Origin: Sphaerisporangium krabiense
GTDB lineage: Bacteria > Actinomycetota > Actinomycetes > Streptosporangiales > Streptosporangiaceae
Assembly (NCBI RefSeq): GCF_014200435.1
Contig: NZ_JACHBR010000001.1
Location: 2,108,001 to 2,172,000 of the forward strand
Direction of reading: 5' to 3'
DNA length: 64,000 nucleotides
A model generated the notes under the pieces. That model saw only the letters and a program-made list of their open reading frames with translations, was not told the DNA's origin and ran no database searches. A program made the position numbers and the translations under genes. Below, one piece after another: positions 24,287 through 32,241 of this stretch (position 1 is the stretch's first letter; each line of letters starts with the position of its first letter).

Positions 24287-25042
24287 ATGGCCAAGCCGGG
24301 CACGGCGCCGAGAAAGCAGGGGAGATCGTCCCGAGAGGGCGACGACACCGAGGCGGTCATCGATCTCGACGATCCGCGGTTGCAGACCGAGGCCGCGCGC
24401 GGCCTGGTCAAGGCGGCGCGCGAGTTGTTCGTCAAAAAGGGCTTCTCCGCGACGAGCGTGAGCGACATCACCGAGCGCGCGGGCATGAGCGTGGGTTCGC
24501 TGTATTACCACTACGGCAGCAAGACCAACATTTACGTGGCGATCTGGCTGCAGTACCAGCGCAGCCAGGAGGCCCGCGCCCGCGAGACCGTCATCGCGGT
24601 GCGCGCCGCGGGGGTCACCAACGGGCTGCGGCTGTTCCTGGCCGGGACCCGCGCCTACCTGCTGGGAGCCTGGGAGCACCGCGACGTGGTGCGGCTGGCC
24701 GCCGACGGCGACACCCCGCCCGGGTTCGGGCTGCGCACCCGGCGGATCAACCAGGAGTGGTTCCGGCAGAACTCCGCGCTGCTGCGCGACAGCGCCAACA
24801 CCGCCGGGCAGGACGATCCGCTGGCCATCCGGGCGATCGTCGCGATCGTCACCGACGCCATGGGCGGGATCTGCCGGGAAGTGGCCGCCTGCGCCACGCG
24901 TGAGGAGGCCGAGGAACTGGTCGCCCGCGCCATCGACGTCTTCGCCCGGCTGGCGAATTCCCCCATGGACCAGCAATTCCGGCCCGACGCCCGGCCGGCC
25001 ACGGCGTTCGGCGTCACCGTCCGCGACGACGGCGGCTGGTGA
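24287..25042 (+). CDS. TetR-family regulator of the acyl-CoA catabolic regulon (FadR-like)
   Basis: A 251-residue repressor. Residues about 35-85 form the TetR helix-turn-helix: KAARELFVKKGFSATSVSDI, then ERAGMSVGSLYYHYGSKTNIY. The C-terminal two-thirds is a ligand-binding domain, expected to hold an acyl-CoA or similar effector. ATG 24287 is preceded by GGGGGA; the frame is open upstream without a site. A palindrome that overlaps its own -10 box, and near copies before etfD, the acyl-CoA dehydrogenase pair and the Liv transporter operon, indicate that it represses the whole set and itself (inference). The site resembles the operator of Bacillus FadR (TGAATGA...TCATTCA). Confidence 0.88.
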   Translation: MAKPGTAPRKQGRSSREGDDTEAVIDLDDPRLQTEAARGLVKAARELFVKKGFSATSVSDITERAGMSVGSLYYHYGSKTNIYVAIWLQYQRSQEARARETVIAVRAAGVTNGLRLFLAGTRAYLLGAWEHRDVVRLAADGDTPPGFGLRTRRINQEWFRQNSALLRDSANTAGQDDPLAIRAIVAIVTDAMGGICREVAACATREEAEELVARAIDVFARLANSPMDQQFRPDARPATAFGVTVRDDGGW

Positions 25043-25046
25043 CGGC

Positions 25047-25080
25047 GAATCGGCCGCGCCGGAGCCGGCGCGGCCGATTC
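25047..25080. terminator. Hairpin terminator of tetR
   Basis: A perfect 16-bp inverted repeat, GAATCGGCCGCGCCGG and CCGGCGCGGCCGATTC with a 2-base loop, begins four bases after the tetR stop codon. It also faces the 3-prime end of the convergent etfD transcript. Confidence 0.85.
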
Positions 25081-25182
25081 ATCGGGAAATCTTTGATCGC
25101 CGAGTAAATGCCCCGAGTCAGGCGGCGGGCGGATCCTCGGATGAGGAAAGCCATCGGAAACCCGCCCGGACCCGGCCGGCGG

Positions 25183-25278
25183 CCGGAACGCCGTCCGGCC
25201 CCGGTGCGGTGATCCGAGGGCGGACGGCGCCCGGAACGCCGTCCGGACCCGGGCCGGTGATCCGGGGGCGGCTCACCG
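25183..25278. repeat. Two tandem 48-bp repeats
   Basis: Two head-to-tail copies with exact 48-bp spacing, each beginning CCGGAACGCCGTCCGG (25183 and 25231) and sharing GGTGATCCG and GGGCGG; the second copy runs into the end of etfD. The CCGGAACGCCGTCCGG start is itself partly self-complementary, so each copy may form a hairpin. Confidence 0.7.
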
Positions 25279-27420
25279 TCCCGCGGGGCCGCTCGCCACG
25301 GGTTCGCCCTTGACGGACTTGATGAGCAGCTGGGCGACGTCGACGACTTCCAGGGTTTCCTTGGCCTGGCCGGTGTTCTTCTTCTCGTTGATCGCGTCCC
25401 CCAGCATCACCAGGCAGAACGGGCACGCGGTGGACACGGTGTCGGGATCGGTGGTCAGCGCCTCATCCACCCGCTCGGTGTTGATCCGCTTACCGATCCG
25501 CTCCTCCATCCACATCCGCGCCCCACCCGCGCCACAACAGAACCCCCGCTCCTTACAGCGGTGCATCTCCTGGGTCCGCACCCCCGGCACCGTCGCCATG
25601 ATGTCGCGCGGCTGGGCGTACACCTTGTTGTGCCGCCCCAGGAAACACGGATCGTGATAAGTGATCTTCTCCTCGATCGGCGTCACCGGCGTCAGCTTGC
25701 CCGCCTCCACCAGGTGCGCCAGCAACTGCGTGTGGTGTACCACCTCGAAGTGACCGCCGAGCTGCGGGTACTCATTGGCCAGGGTGTTGAAGCAGTGCGG
25801 GCAGGTCGCCACGATCTTCCTCACCCCCGCCTCGTTCAACGTCTCGATGTTCTGCCGGGCCAGCATGTCGAACACGAACTCCATCCCAAGCCGGCGAGCC
25901 GGATCCCCGGTACACGCCTCCATCGGCCCCAGCACCGCGAACCTCACCCCCGCGATGTGCAGCAGCTCGGCCACGGCCTTGGTGGTCTTCCTGGCCCGGT
26001 CCTCCAGCGCCCCGGCGCAGCCCACCCAGAACAGGTACTCCACGTCCTCGGGCATCTTGTCGTCGACCATCGTGACCTCGATGGGGTCGACCTCGCGGGA
26101 GGCCAGCTCCTCGATCCACTCGGCGCGCTTGCCCTCCGGCAGGCCCCACGGATTGCCCTTGTTCTCCAGGTTCTTCAGCATCACCCCCGCCTCGGAGGGG
26201 AAGCTCGACTCGATCATGACCTGGTAGCGGCGCATGTCGATGATGTGATCGATGTGCTCGATGTCCACCGGGCACTGCTCCACACACGCCCCGCAGTTGG
26301 TACACGACCACAACACATCCGGATGGATCACACCCTCCTCGCCGACCAGCGGCTTCTCCAGCAGGGCGAGCACGTCCTGCGGATAGGAGTCCTTCTGCGC
26401 GTCGCCCGCCAGCAGGTACGGGGCCACCTGGAACGCGTGGTCGCGCTGGTCCAGGATCAGCATCTTCGGCGACAGCGGCTTGCCGGTGTTCCACGCCGGG
26501 CACTGCGACTGGCACCGGCCGCACTCCGTGCAGGTGTAGAAGTCGAGGAACCCCTTCCACGTGGTGTCCTCGATCTTGCCGCGCCCGAACACGTCCACCT
26601 CGGGGTCGGCTTCCTCGAAGTCGAGCACCTTGCCGTTGCTGCGCATCTCCGGCACCGCCCCCAGGCCGTCCGGACGGCGGGAGAACAGCACGTTCAGCGG
26701 CGCGGTGAAGATGTGCAGGTGCTTGGAGTTCACCACGATCACCAGGAACACCAGCATCACGCCGATGTGCAGGAGGAGGCCGATCTCCTCCAGGAGCGTG
26801 CTCGTGGGCAGGATCCTCGCGGTGAGCTCGGAGGCGAACGCGCCCGACCTGTAGGGGAAGTTCCCGGTGTTGATCGACGCGCCGCGGAACAGGAACAGCG
26901 TCCAGATCACGTTGAAGATCATGAAGAGCACGAGCCAGGCGCCGCCGAGATGTGAGCCGGAGAACCGGGAGCCACGGCCGAGTCTCTTGGGCGAGTTCTT
27001 GACGCGGATCGCGGCGAAGGCGACCAGTCCGGCGAGCGCGGCGACGGCGATGAAGTCCTGGAGGAACCCGAGCACCGGCCAGGTCCCGATGAGCGGGATG
27101 TGGAAGTCGGGCTCGCCGGTGATCGCCCCCTGGACGAGCGCGCCGTACGCCTCCAGGTAGACGGTGGCGAGGATGAAGAACGCCCACATCACGAAGAAGT
27201 GCGCGGTGCCGGACGGCGTCCACTTCAGCAGCTTCTTCTGGCCGAAGACCTCCACCACCTGGGCTTTGATCTCCGCCCCGACGTTCTCCCTGGCGTAGCG
27301 CAGGCGTTCGGGGGCGGGCTGGCCGCTGGTGGCGAGCCTGGAGAGGAACGCCACGCGGCGGCCCGCCAGGGCGAGCGCGACGCCGGTCGCGACGAGCCCG
27401 ATGATCGCAACCCAGAGCAC
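25273..27420 (-). CDS. etfD: ETF:menaquinone oxidoreductase-type Fe-S membrane protein (EtfD/FadF-like)
   Basis: A 715-residue protein. Residues 1-250 hold about five or six membrane helices (NarI-like cytochrome part). Then come two 4Fe-4S motifs, CTECGRCQSQCP (297-308) and CTNCGACVEQCP (373-384), and two CCG domains with FWVGCAG, ATCPHCFNTL and GFCCGAGGARMW typical of heterodisulfide reductase-like proteins. The mycobacterial homologue EtfD takes electrons from EtfBA and passes them to menaquinone during fatty acid oxidation. EtfB and EtfA are encoded at 43.0-44.8 kb in the same presumed regulon, which agrees. A TetR-type operator (27463) sits in its leader. Confidence 0.92.
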   Translation of the reverse strand: MLWVAIIGLVATGVALALAGRRVAFLSRLATSGQPAPERLRYARENVGAEIKAQVVEVFGQKKLLKWTPSGTAHFFVMWAFFILATVYLEAYGALVQGAITGEPDFHIPLIGTWPVLGFLQDFIAVAALAGLVAFAAIRVKNSPKRLGRGSRFSGSHLGGAWLVLFMIFNVIWTLFLFRGASINTGNFPYRSGAFASELTARILPTSTLLEEIGLLLHIGVMLVFLVIVVNSKHLHIFTAPLNVLFSRRPDGLGAVPEMRSNGKVLDFEEADPEVDVFGRGKIEDTTWKGFLDFYTCTECGRCQSQCPAWNTGKPLSPKMLILDQRDHAFQVAPYLLAGDAQKDSYPQDVLALLEKPLVGEEGVIHPDVLWSCTNCGACVEQCPVDIEHIDHIIDMRRYQVMIESSFPSEAGVMLKNLENKGNPWGLPEGKRAEWIEELASREVDPIEVTMVDDKMPEDVEYLFWVGCAGALEDRARKTTKAVAELLHIAGVRFAVLGPMEACTGDPARRLGMEFVFDMLARQNIETLNEAGVRKIVATCPHCFNTLANEYPQLGGHFEVVHHTQLLAHLVEAGKLTPVTPIEEKITYHDPCFLGRHNKVYAQPRDIMATVPGVRTQEMHRCKERGFCCGAGGARMWMEERIGKRINTERVDEALTTDPDTVSTACPFCLVMLGDAINEKKNTGQAKETLEVVDVAQLLIKSVKGEPVASGPAGR

Positions 27421-27462
27421 GGGTCCTCCTCAGCGAGGCGACATGGCTGGTGAAACCGCCAT

Positions 27463-27477
27463 CTGAATGTCATTCAT
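27463..27477. promoter_or_regulatory. TetR operator site B (etfD)
   Basis: CTGAATGTCATTCAT; the inner 13 bases TGAATG-T-CATTCA form a perfect palindrome. It lies 43 bases upstream of the etfD start codon. Confidence 0.75.
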
Positions 27478-27543
27478 CGCCGCATGGAATCCGCGCGGAG
27501 CGGGTACCGCGTCACGCTCGGGGCTTCCGATCGGCATTGAAGA

Positions 27544-27573
27544 AGCTAAACACGCTGCTGAAGGGGTGGTCAA
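27544..27573 (-). promoter_or_regulatory. Candidate etfD promoter
   Basis: On the minus strand TTGACC (27573-27568), 18 bases, then TTAGCT (27549-27544), a reasonable housekeeping-type promoter. It would start transcription about 60 bases before operator B. Confidence 0.4.
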
Positions 27574-27581
27574 CAGTCCCA

Positions 27582-27596
27582 CCGAACGGGATTCAA
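27582..27596. promoter_or_regulatory. Degenerate TetR operator half-match (site D)
   Basis: CCGAACGGGATTCAA matches site A (CTGAATGGGATTCAG) at 12 of 15 positions, and lies between the two divergent promoters. Weaker than the other sites; may be an auxiliary site or chance. Confidence 0.35.
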
Positions 27597-27625
27597 GTTG
27601 CGGGAATGTAACGCACATGTGTCCG

Positions 27626-27655
27626 TTGACGCCCTTCTCGGCACCGTGCTAGACA
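27626..27655 (+). promoter_or_regulatory. Candidate promoter of the acyl-CoA dehydrogenase operon
   Basis: TTGACG (27626-27631), 18 bases, TAGACA (27650-27655). The predicted start point (about 27662) falls inside operator C, so bound repressor would block initiation. Confidence 0.6.
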
Positions 27656-27660
27656 TTGCC

Positions 27661-27675
27661 CTGAATGACATTCAG
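27661..27675. promoter_or_regulatory. TetR operator site C (acyl-CoA dehydrogenase operon)
   Basis: CTGAATGACATTCAG, a perfect 15-bp palindrome with one central base, immediately downstream of a -10 element. It is the best member of the operator set. Confidence 0.85.
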
Positions 27676-27718
27676 TCATGTTCCGCCCCTGGTCGCAGGG
27701 GGCATGGGAGGTGCTGTA

Positions 27719-28768
27719 GTGCTCGCTCTACTCAGTGACGAGCAGCAAATGCTCAAAGACGTGGCCGCCCAGATCGCCGGCTCCGCCGGCCCGTCGAACC
27801 CCAGTGACCTGAACACCCTGGACCGCGCCGCGGCCTGGCGGTCGCTCGCGCAGGCCGGCCTGCTGGCGCTGCGGACCCGGGACGACGACGGGCGCCCGGT
27901 CGGTTCGGGCGTGGAGGTCGCCGTGGTGGCCGAGGGGCTGGGCGCGGGCCTGGTACCGGTGCCCTACCTCGGGTCGGCCGTGCTCGCCACGGAGCTGCTC
28001 GCCCTGGCCGGCGCGCACGACGAGGCCGAGGCCCTGTCCGAAGGGGACACGAGGACCACGGTGCTGCTCGACCGCGACCTGTCCGCCCTGGCCGTGCTGC
28101 CGGGCGACCAGACGGTGTACGCCTGGGACGCCGACGGCGCCGCGGACGCGCTGGCGCTGACCGCCGGACCCGACGGGCACCAGGTGGTGCGGGTATCGCT
28201 GGACACCGGGTTCGCCCCCGCGGCCGGCTCCGACCTCACCCGCACGCTGCTGCGCTCCGACGGCCCGATCGACGGGGCCCGGCTCACCCCGGTGGGCAGC
28301 CCCCTCTCCGCCGAGGCGCTGCTGCGCTGGGAGGCGCTCGCGCTGACGGTGATCAGCGCGGACATCGTCGGCGTCATGCGCGCCGCCGTGGCCAGGGCCG
28401 TCGCCTACACCAAGGAGCGCGTCCAGTACGGCGTGCTGATCGGCTCCTTCCAGGCGGTGCAGCACCTGTGCGCCGAGGCGTACGTGCAGGCGGAGGCGTC
28501 GGCGAGCGCGACCAACTACGCGGCCTGGGCCGTGGACGAGCTGGACGTGGCGGAGGCGCTGCTGGCGGCACGCACCGCGAAGACGCAGGCCGCCCTCGTG
28601 GCGCGCGAGGTGACCGAGACCGTCATGCAGGTGTTCGGCGGCATCGGCCAGACCTACGAGCACATCGCGCACGTCCACACGCGGCGTGCCCTGACCGACC
28701 GCCAGGTCCTCGGAGACGAGGGCGTCCAACTGGTGCGCATCGCCGACGTCCGGCTGACGGGAGAGTGA
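27719..28768 (+). CDS. Acyl-CoA dehydrogenase, short subunit (FadE28-type)
   Basis: A 349-residue acyl-CoA dehydrogenase family protein. Its C-terminal half has ERVQYGVLIGSFQAVQHLCAE and QVFGGIGQTYEHIAHVHTRRA, hallmarks of the flavin-binding helical domain, while the N-terminal and middle domains are divergent. Together with the next gene it forms a short-plus-long pair like mycobacterial heteromeric FadE28-FadE29 enzymes, in which two subunits share one FAD site. I chose GTG 27719 because GGGAGG is seven bases upstream; the frame is open to 27665 but would include the operator. Cytoplasmic; introduces the 2,3-double bond in an acyl-CoA. Confidence 0.9.
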   Translation: MLALLSDEQQMLKDVAAQIAGSAGPSNPSDLNTLDRAAAWRSLAQAGLLALRTRDDDGRPVGSGVEVAVVAEGLGAGLVPVPYLGSAVLATELLALAGAHDEAEALSEGDTRTTVLLDRDLSALAVLPGDQTVYAWDADGAADALALTAGPDGHQVVRVSLDTGFAPAAGSDLTRTLLRSDGPIDGARLTPVGSPLSAEALLRWEALALTVISADIVGVMRAAVARAVAYTKERVQYGVLIGSFQAVQHLCAEAYVQAEASASATNYAAWAVDELDVAEALLAARTAKTQAALVAREVTETVMQVFGGIGQTYEHIAHVHTRRALTDRQVLGDEGVQLVRIADVRLTGE

Positions 28769-28770
28769 CC

Positions 28771-29898
28771 ATGGACTACCGCGACACCCCCGAGGAGGCG
28801 GAGTTCCGCGCGACCCTGCGCGAGTGGCTGACCGCCACCATCCCCGCGGGCTGGGACAAGATCGAGGACGAGGAGGAGTCGGTCAGGCTCCGCAAGGACT
28901 GGCACCGCACCCTCTACCGCGCCGGGTACGTCGGGATGAGCTGGCCGGTGGAGTACGGCGGGCGCGGCCTGAGCCCGGTGTACGACGCGATACTCAACGA
29001 GGAGTCGGGCAACCTGGGCGCCCCTCCGCTGCCGTCCGTCGGCTACATCGGCCGTGCCATCTTCATGTACGCCTCCGAGGAGCAGAAGAGGCGGTTCCTG
29101 CCGCCGCTGCTGTCCGGCGAGGCGAGCTGGTGCCAGGGCTTCAGCGAGCCGGAGGCCGGGTCCGACCTCGCCTCGCTGCGCACGGCGGCGCGGCTCGACG
29201 GGGACCACTACGTGGTCAACGGGCAGAAGATGTGGACGAGCGGCGGCCAGTACGCCGACTGGTGCCTGCTGCTGGCCAGGACCGACCCCGACGTCCCCAA
29301 GCACAAGGGCATCTCGGCCTTCCTGGTCTCGATGACCGAGCCGGGGGTCACGGTACGGCCCATCGTGATCGCCAGCGGCGAGGCCGAGACCGCCGAGGTG
29401 TTCTGGGACGACGTGCGGATCCCGGTGGAGCAGCGGCTCGGCGCCCCCGGCGAGGGCTGGCGGATCGCGATGACCACGGTCGCCTACGAGCGGGGCCCGG
29501 CCGACATCGGGTTCATCGCCAACTACCGGCGCACGCTGCGCAAGGTCGAGGGTCTCGCGGCCGAGCGCGGCCTGCTGGAGAAGGAGGAGGTCCGCAAGGC
29601 CCTGGCCCGCGCGTACGTGCGGGGCGAGGTGCTGCGTCTCAACTGCATGGAACAGCTCTCGATGCGGGTCTCCGGGCGCGCCCCGGGGCCTGAGGGCTCG
29701 GTCGCGAAGCTGCTGTGGGCCGACGCCGAGCAGTCCCTGCAGCACCTGGCGATGGACATCCTCGGCGCCGACGAGATGACCGGCGTCGCCGCCGGCTGGC
29801 TCAGCTCCTACTTCACCTCCCGCCCCGTCAGCGTCTACGGCGGGTCGGCGCAGATCCAGAAGAACATCATCGCGCGCATGCTCGACATGCCGCGCTGA
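28771..29898 (+). CDS. Acyl-CoA dehydrogenase, long subunit (FadE29-type)
   Basis: A 375-residue acyl-CoA dehydrogenase. It shows WPVEYGGRGLSPVYDAILNEE, the substrate/FAD loop WCQGFSEPEAGSDLASLRT, then VNGQKMWTSGGQYADWC, and the terminal YGGSAQIQKNIIARMLDMPR typical of the family. It starts two bases after the preceding stop, so the two proteins are probably made in equal amounts and form an alpha2-beta2 enzyme. Electrons would pass to EtfBA and then EtfD, all in this regulon. Substrate: probably a branched or cyclic acyl-CoA rather than a straight fatty acid (inference from the igr-like gene set). Confidence 0.92.
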   Translation: MDYRDTPEEAEFRATLREWLTATIPAGWDKIEDEEESVRLRKDWHRTLYRAGYVGMSWPVEYGGRGLSPVYDAILNEESGNLGAPPLPSVGYIGRAIFMYASEEQKRRFLPPLLSGEASWCQGFSEPEAGSDLASLRTAARLDGDHYVVNGQKMWTSGGQYADWCLLLARTDPDVPKHKGISAFLVSMTEPGVTVRPIVIASGEAETAEVFWDDVRIPVEQRLGAPGEGWRIAMTTVAYERGPADIGFIANYRRTLRKVEGLAAERGLLEKEEVRKALARAYVRGEVLRLNCMEQLSMRVSGRAPGPEGSVAKLLWADAEQSLQHLAMDILGADEMTGVAAGWLSSYFTSRPVSVYGGSAQIQKNIIARMLDMPR

Positions 29899-30080
29899 TC
29901 CGCGGGACCCCGGCCGCGCCCGGCCCCTTCCCCCGGTCCGGGTGACGGCGCCCCGGCCCAGGGTGCCGGGCCCACTCCGTGATCTTCATGTGGTCGGCGG
30001 CGCGCACGCCGCGCCGTACGCGATCACCTTTCCCGACCATCCCCCAGGGCTCGCGCGGCCCGTCGCGCGCGCCCCTCCTC

Positions 30081-30095
30081 CTGAACACCATTCAG
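30081..30095. promoter_or_regulatory. TetR operator site E (Liv/CoA operon)
   Basis: CTGAACACCATTCAG, perfect five-base arms CTGAA/TTCAG and 13 of 15 matches to site C. It is 28 bases before the start of the binding-protein gene that heads the long operon. Confidence 0.7.
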
Positions 30096-30122
30096 TCGCA
30101 TCGCCCGGCCGAGGAGGCCGTC

Positions 30123-31364
30123 ATGAGATCACGCCACATCCGTCTTTCCGCGATATCGCTCAGCGCACTGCTCGCGTTCTCCGTGGCCGCGTGCGGCGGC
30201 GAGGGGAGCGACGGCGCGTCCGGTGACAGCGCCGACAAGCCCTTCGTCGTCTACTTCACCGGGGACTACTCCGGTGCGATCTCCACGAACAACGCGAGCC
30301 TGGACGCGGGCATCAAGATCGCGGCGGAGGAGCTGAACGCCGCCGGCGGCATCAACGGCCGCAAGGTCGTGGTCGAGACGGCCAACGACCAGAACGACCC
30401 GACCAAGGCGGTCAGCCTCCTCCAGCAGCGGCTCTCCTCGGGATCCAAGCCCGACCTGGTCTACCCGGGCGGCTCCAGCGCCGTCTCCCTCTCGCTGCTG
30501 CCGATCCTGAGCAGGCAGAAGATCCTCTCGATCGGCGGCACGGTCAGCACGCTGCTGAACGACCCGAAGAAGTTCCCCTACCACTTCGGGGTCTCCTCGC
30601 CCGGCAAGGACTACGCGCCCGCGCTGATCCGGACGGCGAAGGAGAAGGGCTACAAGAAGATCGGCATGCTCTACTCCAACGACGCCACCGGCCAGAGCTC
30701 GGCCGAGATCTACAAGGCGGCCGTCCAGGGCGCGGGCATGGAGTTCGTCGAGGCCCGCTACGAGGCCACGGCGCTGGACATGACCTCGCAGCTCAACCAG
30801 CTCCGCGCGCAGAACCCCGACGCGCTGGTGCTCAACGGGTACGGCACCGCGGCGCTGTACGTGATGCGCAGCCGGGCGCAGATCGGCTGGGACATCCCGT
30901 CCTTCTGCGACCAGCTCGCCTCGGGCTTCCCGTACATGAAGAACCTGAAGGCCGACCAGCTCAAGAACGTGTTCGTGGTCGTCTCCAGCGCGACGCTGGA
31001 GGACAGCGAGCGTCACCCGAACCTGGGCGCCTTCGTCGAGCAGATCAAGAAGAGCCCGGCGGCCGGCGGCATCGGCAACACCGGCTGGGGGCTCTACGCC
31101 ACCGGGCACGACGCCCTCGCCGTCGTCGCCTACGCCGCGCAGCAGGCCAAGACCACCGAGTCCGACAAGGTCAAGGCCACCCTGGAGAACCTGCCGCAGC
31201 CCTCGGGCGCGCCGCTCTGGTACGCCGCGGGACCCGCCGGGCAGTACGTGCAGTTCAAGTACTCGCCGGCGAACCACTTCCCGACCACGAGCGAGGAGAC
31301 CTTCCAGTACGTCCCGCCGGGCGTCTACAACGGCGAGGGCTTCTACGCGCCCGAGAAGGCGTGA
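30123..31364 (+). CDS. Branched-chain amino acid-type (LivJ-like) ABC substrate-binding lipoprotein
   Basis: A 413-residue periplasmic-binding-protein type 1 lipoprotein. The signal ends in a lipobox SVAACGGEG (cysteine about residue 24). The mature part has YFTGDYSGAISTNNASLDAGI, AAGGINGRKVVVETANDQNDP and AVSLLQQR, the standard LivJ layout. In catabolic clusters such proteins commonly bind aromatic or aliphatic carboxylates instead of amino acids. GAGGAGG precedes ATG. It heads a long same-strand run of genes to 45967 with gaps of at most 14 bases and many overlaps, so one operon is likely. Confidence 0.92.
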   Translation: MRSRHIRLSAISLSALLAFSVAACGGEGSDGASGDSADKPFVVYFTGDYSGAISTNNASLDAGIKIAAEELNAAGGINGRKVVVETANDQNDPTKAVSLLQQRLSSGSKPDLVYPGGSSAVSLSLLPILSRQKILSIGGTVSTLLNDPKKFPYHFGVSSPGKDYAPALIRTAKEKGYKKIGMLYSNDATGQSSAEIYKAAVQGAGMEFVEARYEATALDMTSQLNQLRAQNPDALVLNGYGTAALYVMRSRAQIGWDIPSFCDQLASGFPYMKNLKADQLKNVFVVVSSATLEDSERHPNLGAFVEQIKKSPAAGGIGNTGWGLYATGHDALAVVAYAAQQAKTTESDKVKATLENLPQPSGAPLWYAAGPAGQYVQFKYSPANHFPTTSEETFQYVPPGVYNGEGFYAPEKA

Positions 31365-31371
31365 GGTCGCG

Positions 31372-32238
31372 ATGACGACCGTATGGGCCGGACTGGCGAC
31401 GGGCGCCATCTACTCGCTGATCGCGATCGGGTACAACATCGTGCTCCTCGCCTCGGGGACGTTCAACTTCGCGCACGCCCAGCTGCTGATGGTCGGCACG
31501 TTCCTGGCCTACACCGGGGCGGTCACGCTGGGGCTCCCCGTGCTGCCGACCGTGCTGCTCGCCATGATCGGCGTGGCGGCCATCGCGCTCATCGAGGAGC
31601 GGATCGCCATCCGTCCGCTCCTCGGCCGCAGCGACAGCCACGGCACGCTGATCACCACGGTCGGCGCCGCCACCATCCTGGACGGGCTGGCCGCGGTCAT
31701 CTGGGGCAGGGAGCCGCTGACCGTGCCGTCGGTCCTGCCCGACCGGCCGCTCGACCTGCTCGGCGGGACCGTCCGGCCGGTGGACCTGGCGCTGATCGGC
31801 TTCACGCTCGTCGTCGGCGTGGGACTGCACCTGTGGTCCCGGCACACGCTCACCGGCCTCGCCTCCCTGGCCTCCGCGGAGGACAGGGACGCGGCCTCGG
31901 CGCGCGGCATCAACGTGCGGCTCCTCGGCGTGGGCGCCTTCGCCCTGGCCGGGGCGGTCGCCGGAGTGTTCGGCCTGCTGGTCGGGGCGCGCACGTACGC
32001 CGTCTTCGACCTCGGGCACGACCTGGCGCTGTTCGGGTTCGTGGCCATCGCGATCGGAGGGTCGGGCAGCCAGCTCGGCGGCCTGATCGGCGGTTTCGCC
32101 ACCGGGCTCGTGTACGCGTTCGCCGCCAGGTACATCGGCGCGGCCTACCCGCAGATCGTGGTGTTCGCGGCGTTCCTGCTGATCCTGTTCCTGCGACCGC
32201 GCGGCCTGTTCGGCGCCGCGCTCGAACGGCGGGTGTAG
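31372..32238 (+). CDS. LivH-type ABC permease
   Basis: A 288-residue permease with about eight hydrophobic segments. It contains LATGAIYSLIAIGYNIVLLASG near the N-terminus, ERIAIRPLLGRSDSHGTLITT, the conserved AIAIGGSGSQLGGLIGGF and the closing RPRGLFG. It would form half of the import channel with the permease half of the next, fused protein. It follows the binding-protein gene by seven bases. Confidence 0.92.
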   Translation: MTTVWAGLATGAIYSLIAIGYNIVLLASGTFNFAHAQLLMVGTFLAYTGAVTLGLPVLPTVLLAMIGVAAIALIEERIAIRPLLGRSDSHGTLITTVGAATILDGLAAVIWGREPLTVPSVLPDRPLDLLGGTVRPVDLALIGFTLVVGVGLHLWSRHTLTGLASLASAEDRDAASARGINVRLLGVGAFALAGAVAGVFGLLVGARTYAVFDLGHDLALFGFVAIAIGGSGSQLGGLIGGFATGLVYAFAARYIGAAYPQIVVFAAFLLILFLRPRGLFGAALERRV

Positions 32239-32241
32239 CCC

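Noticed and set aside
25118-25426. Possible small gene over the 48-bp repeats
   Set aside because: No ribosome site, overlaps the end of etfD and the repetitive peptide only mirrors the DNA repeat.
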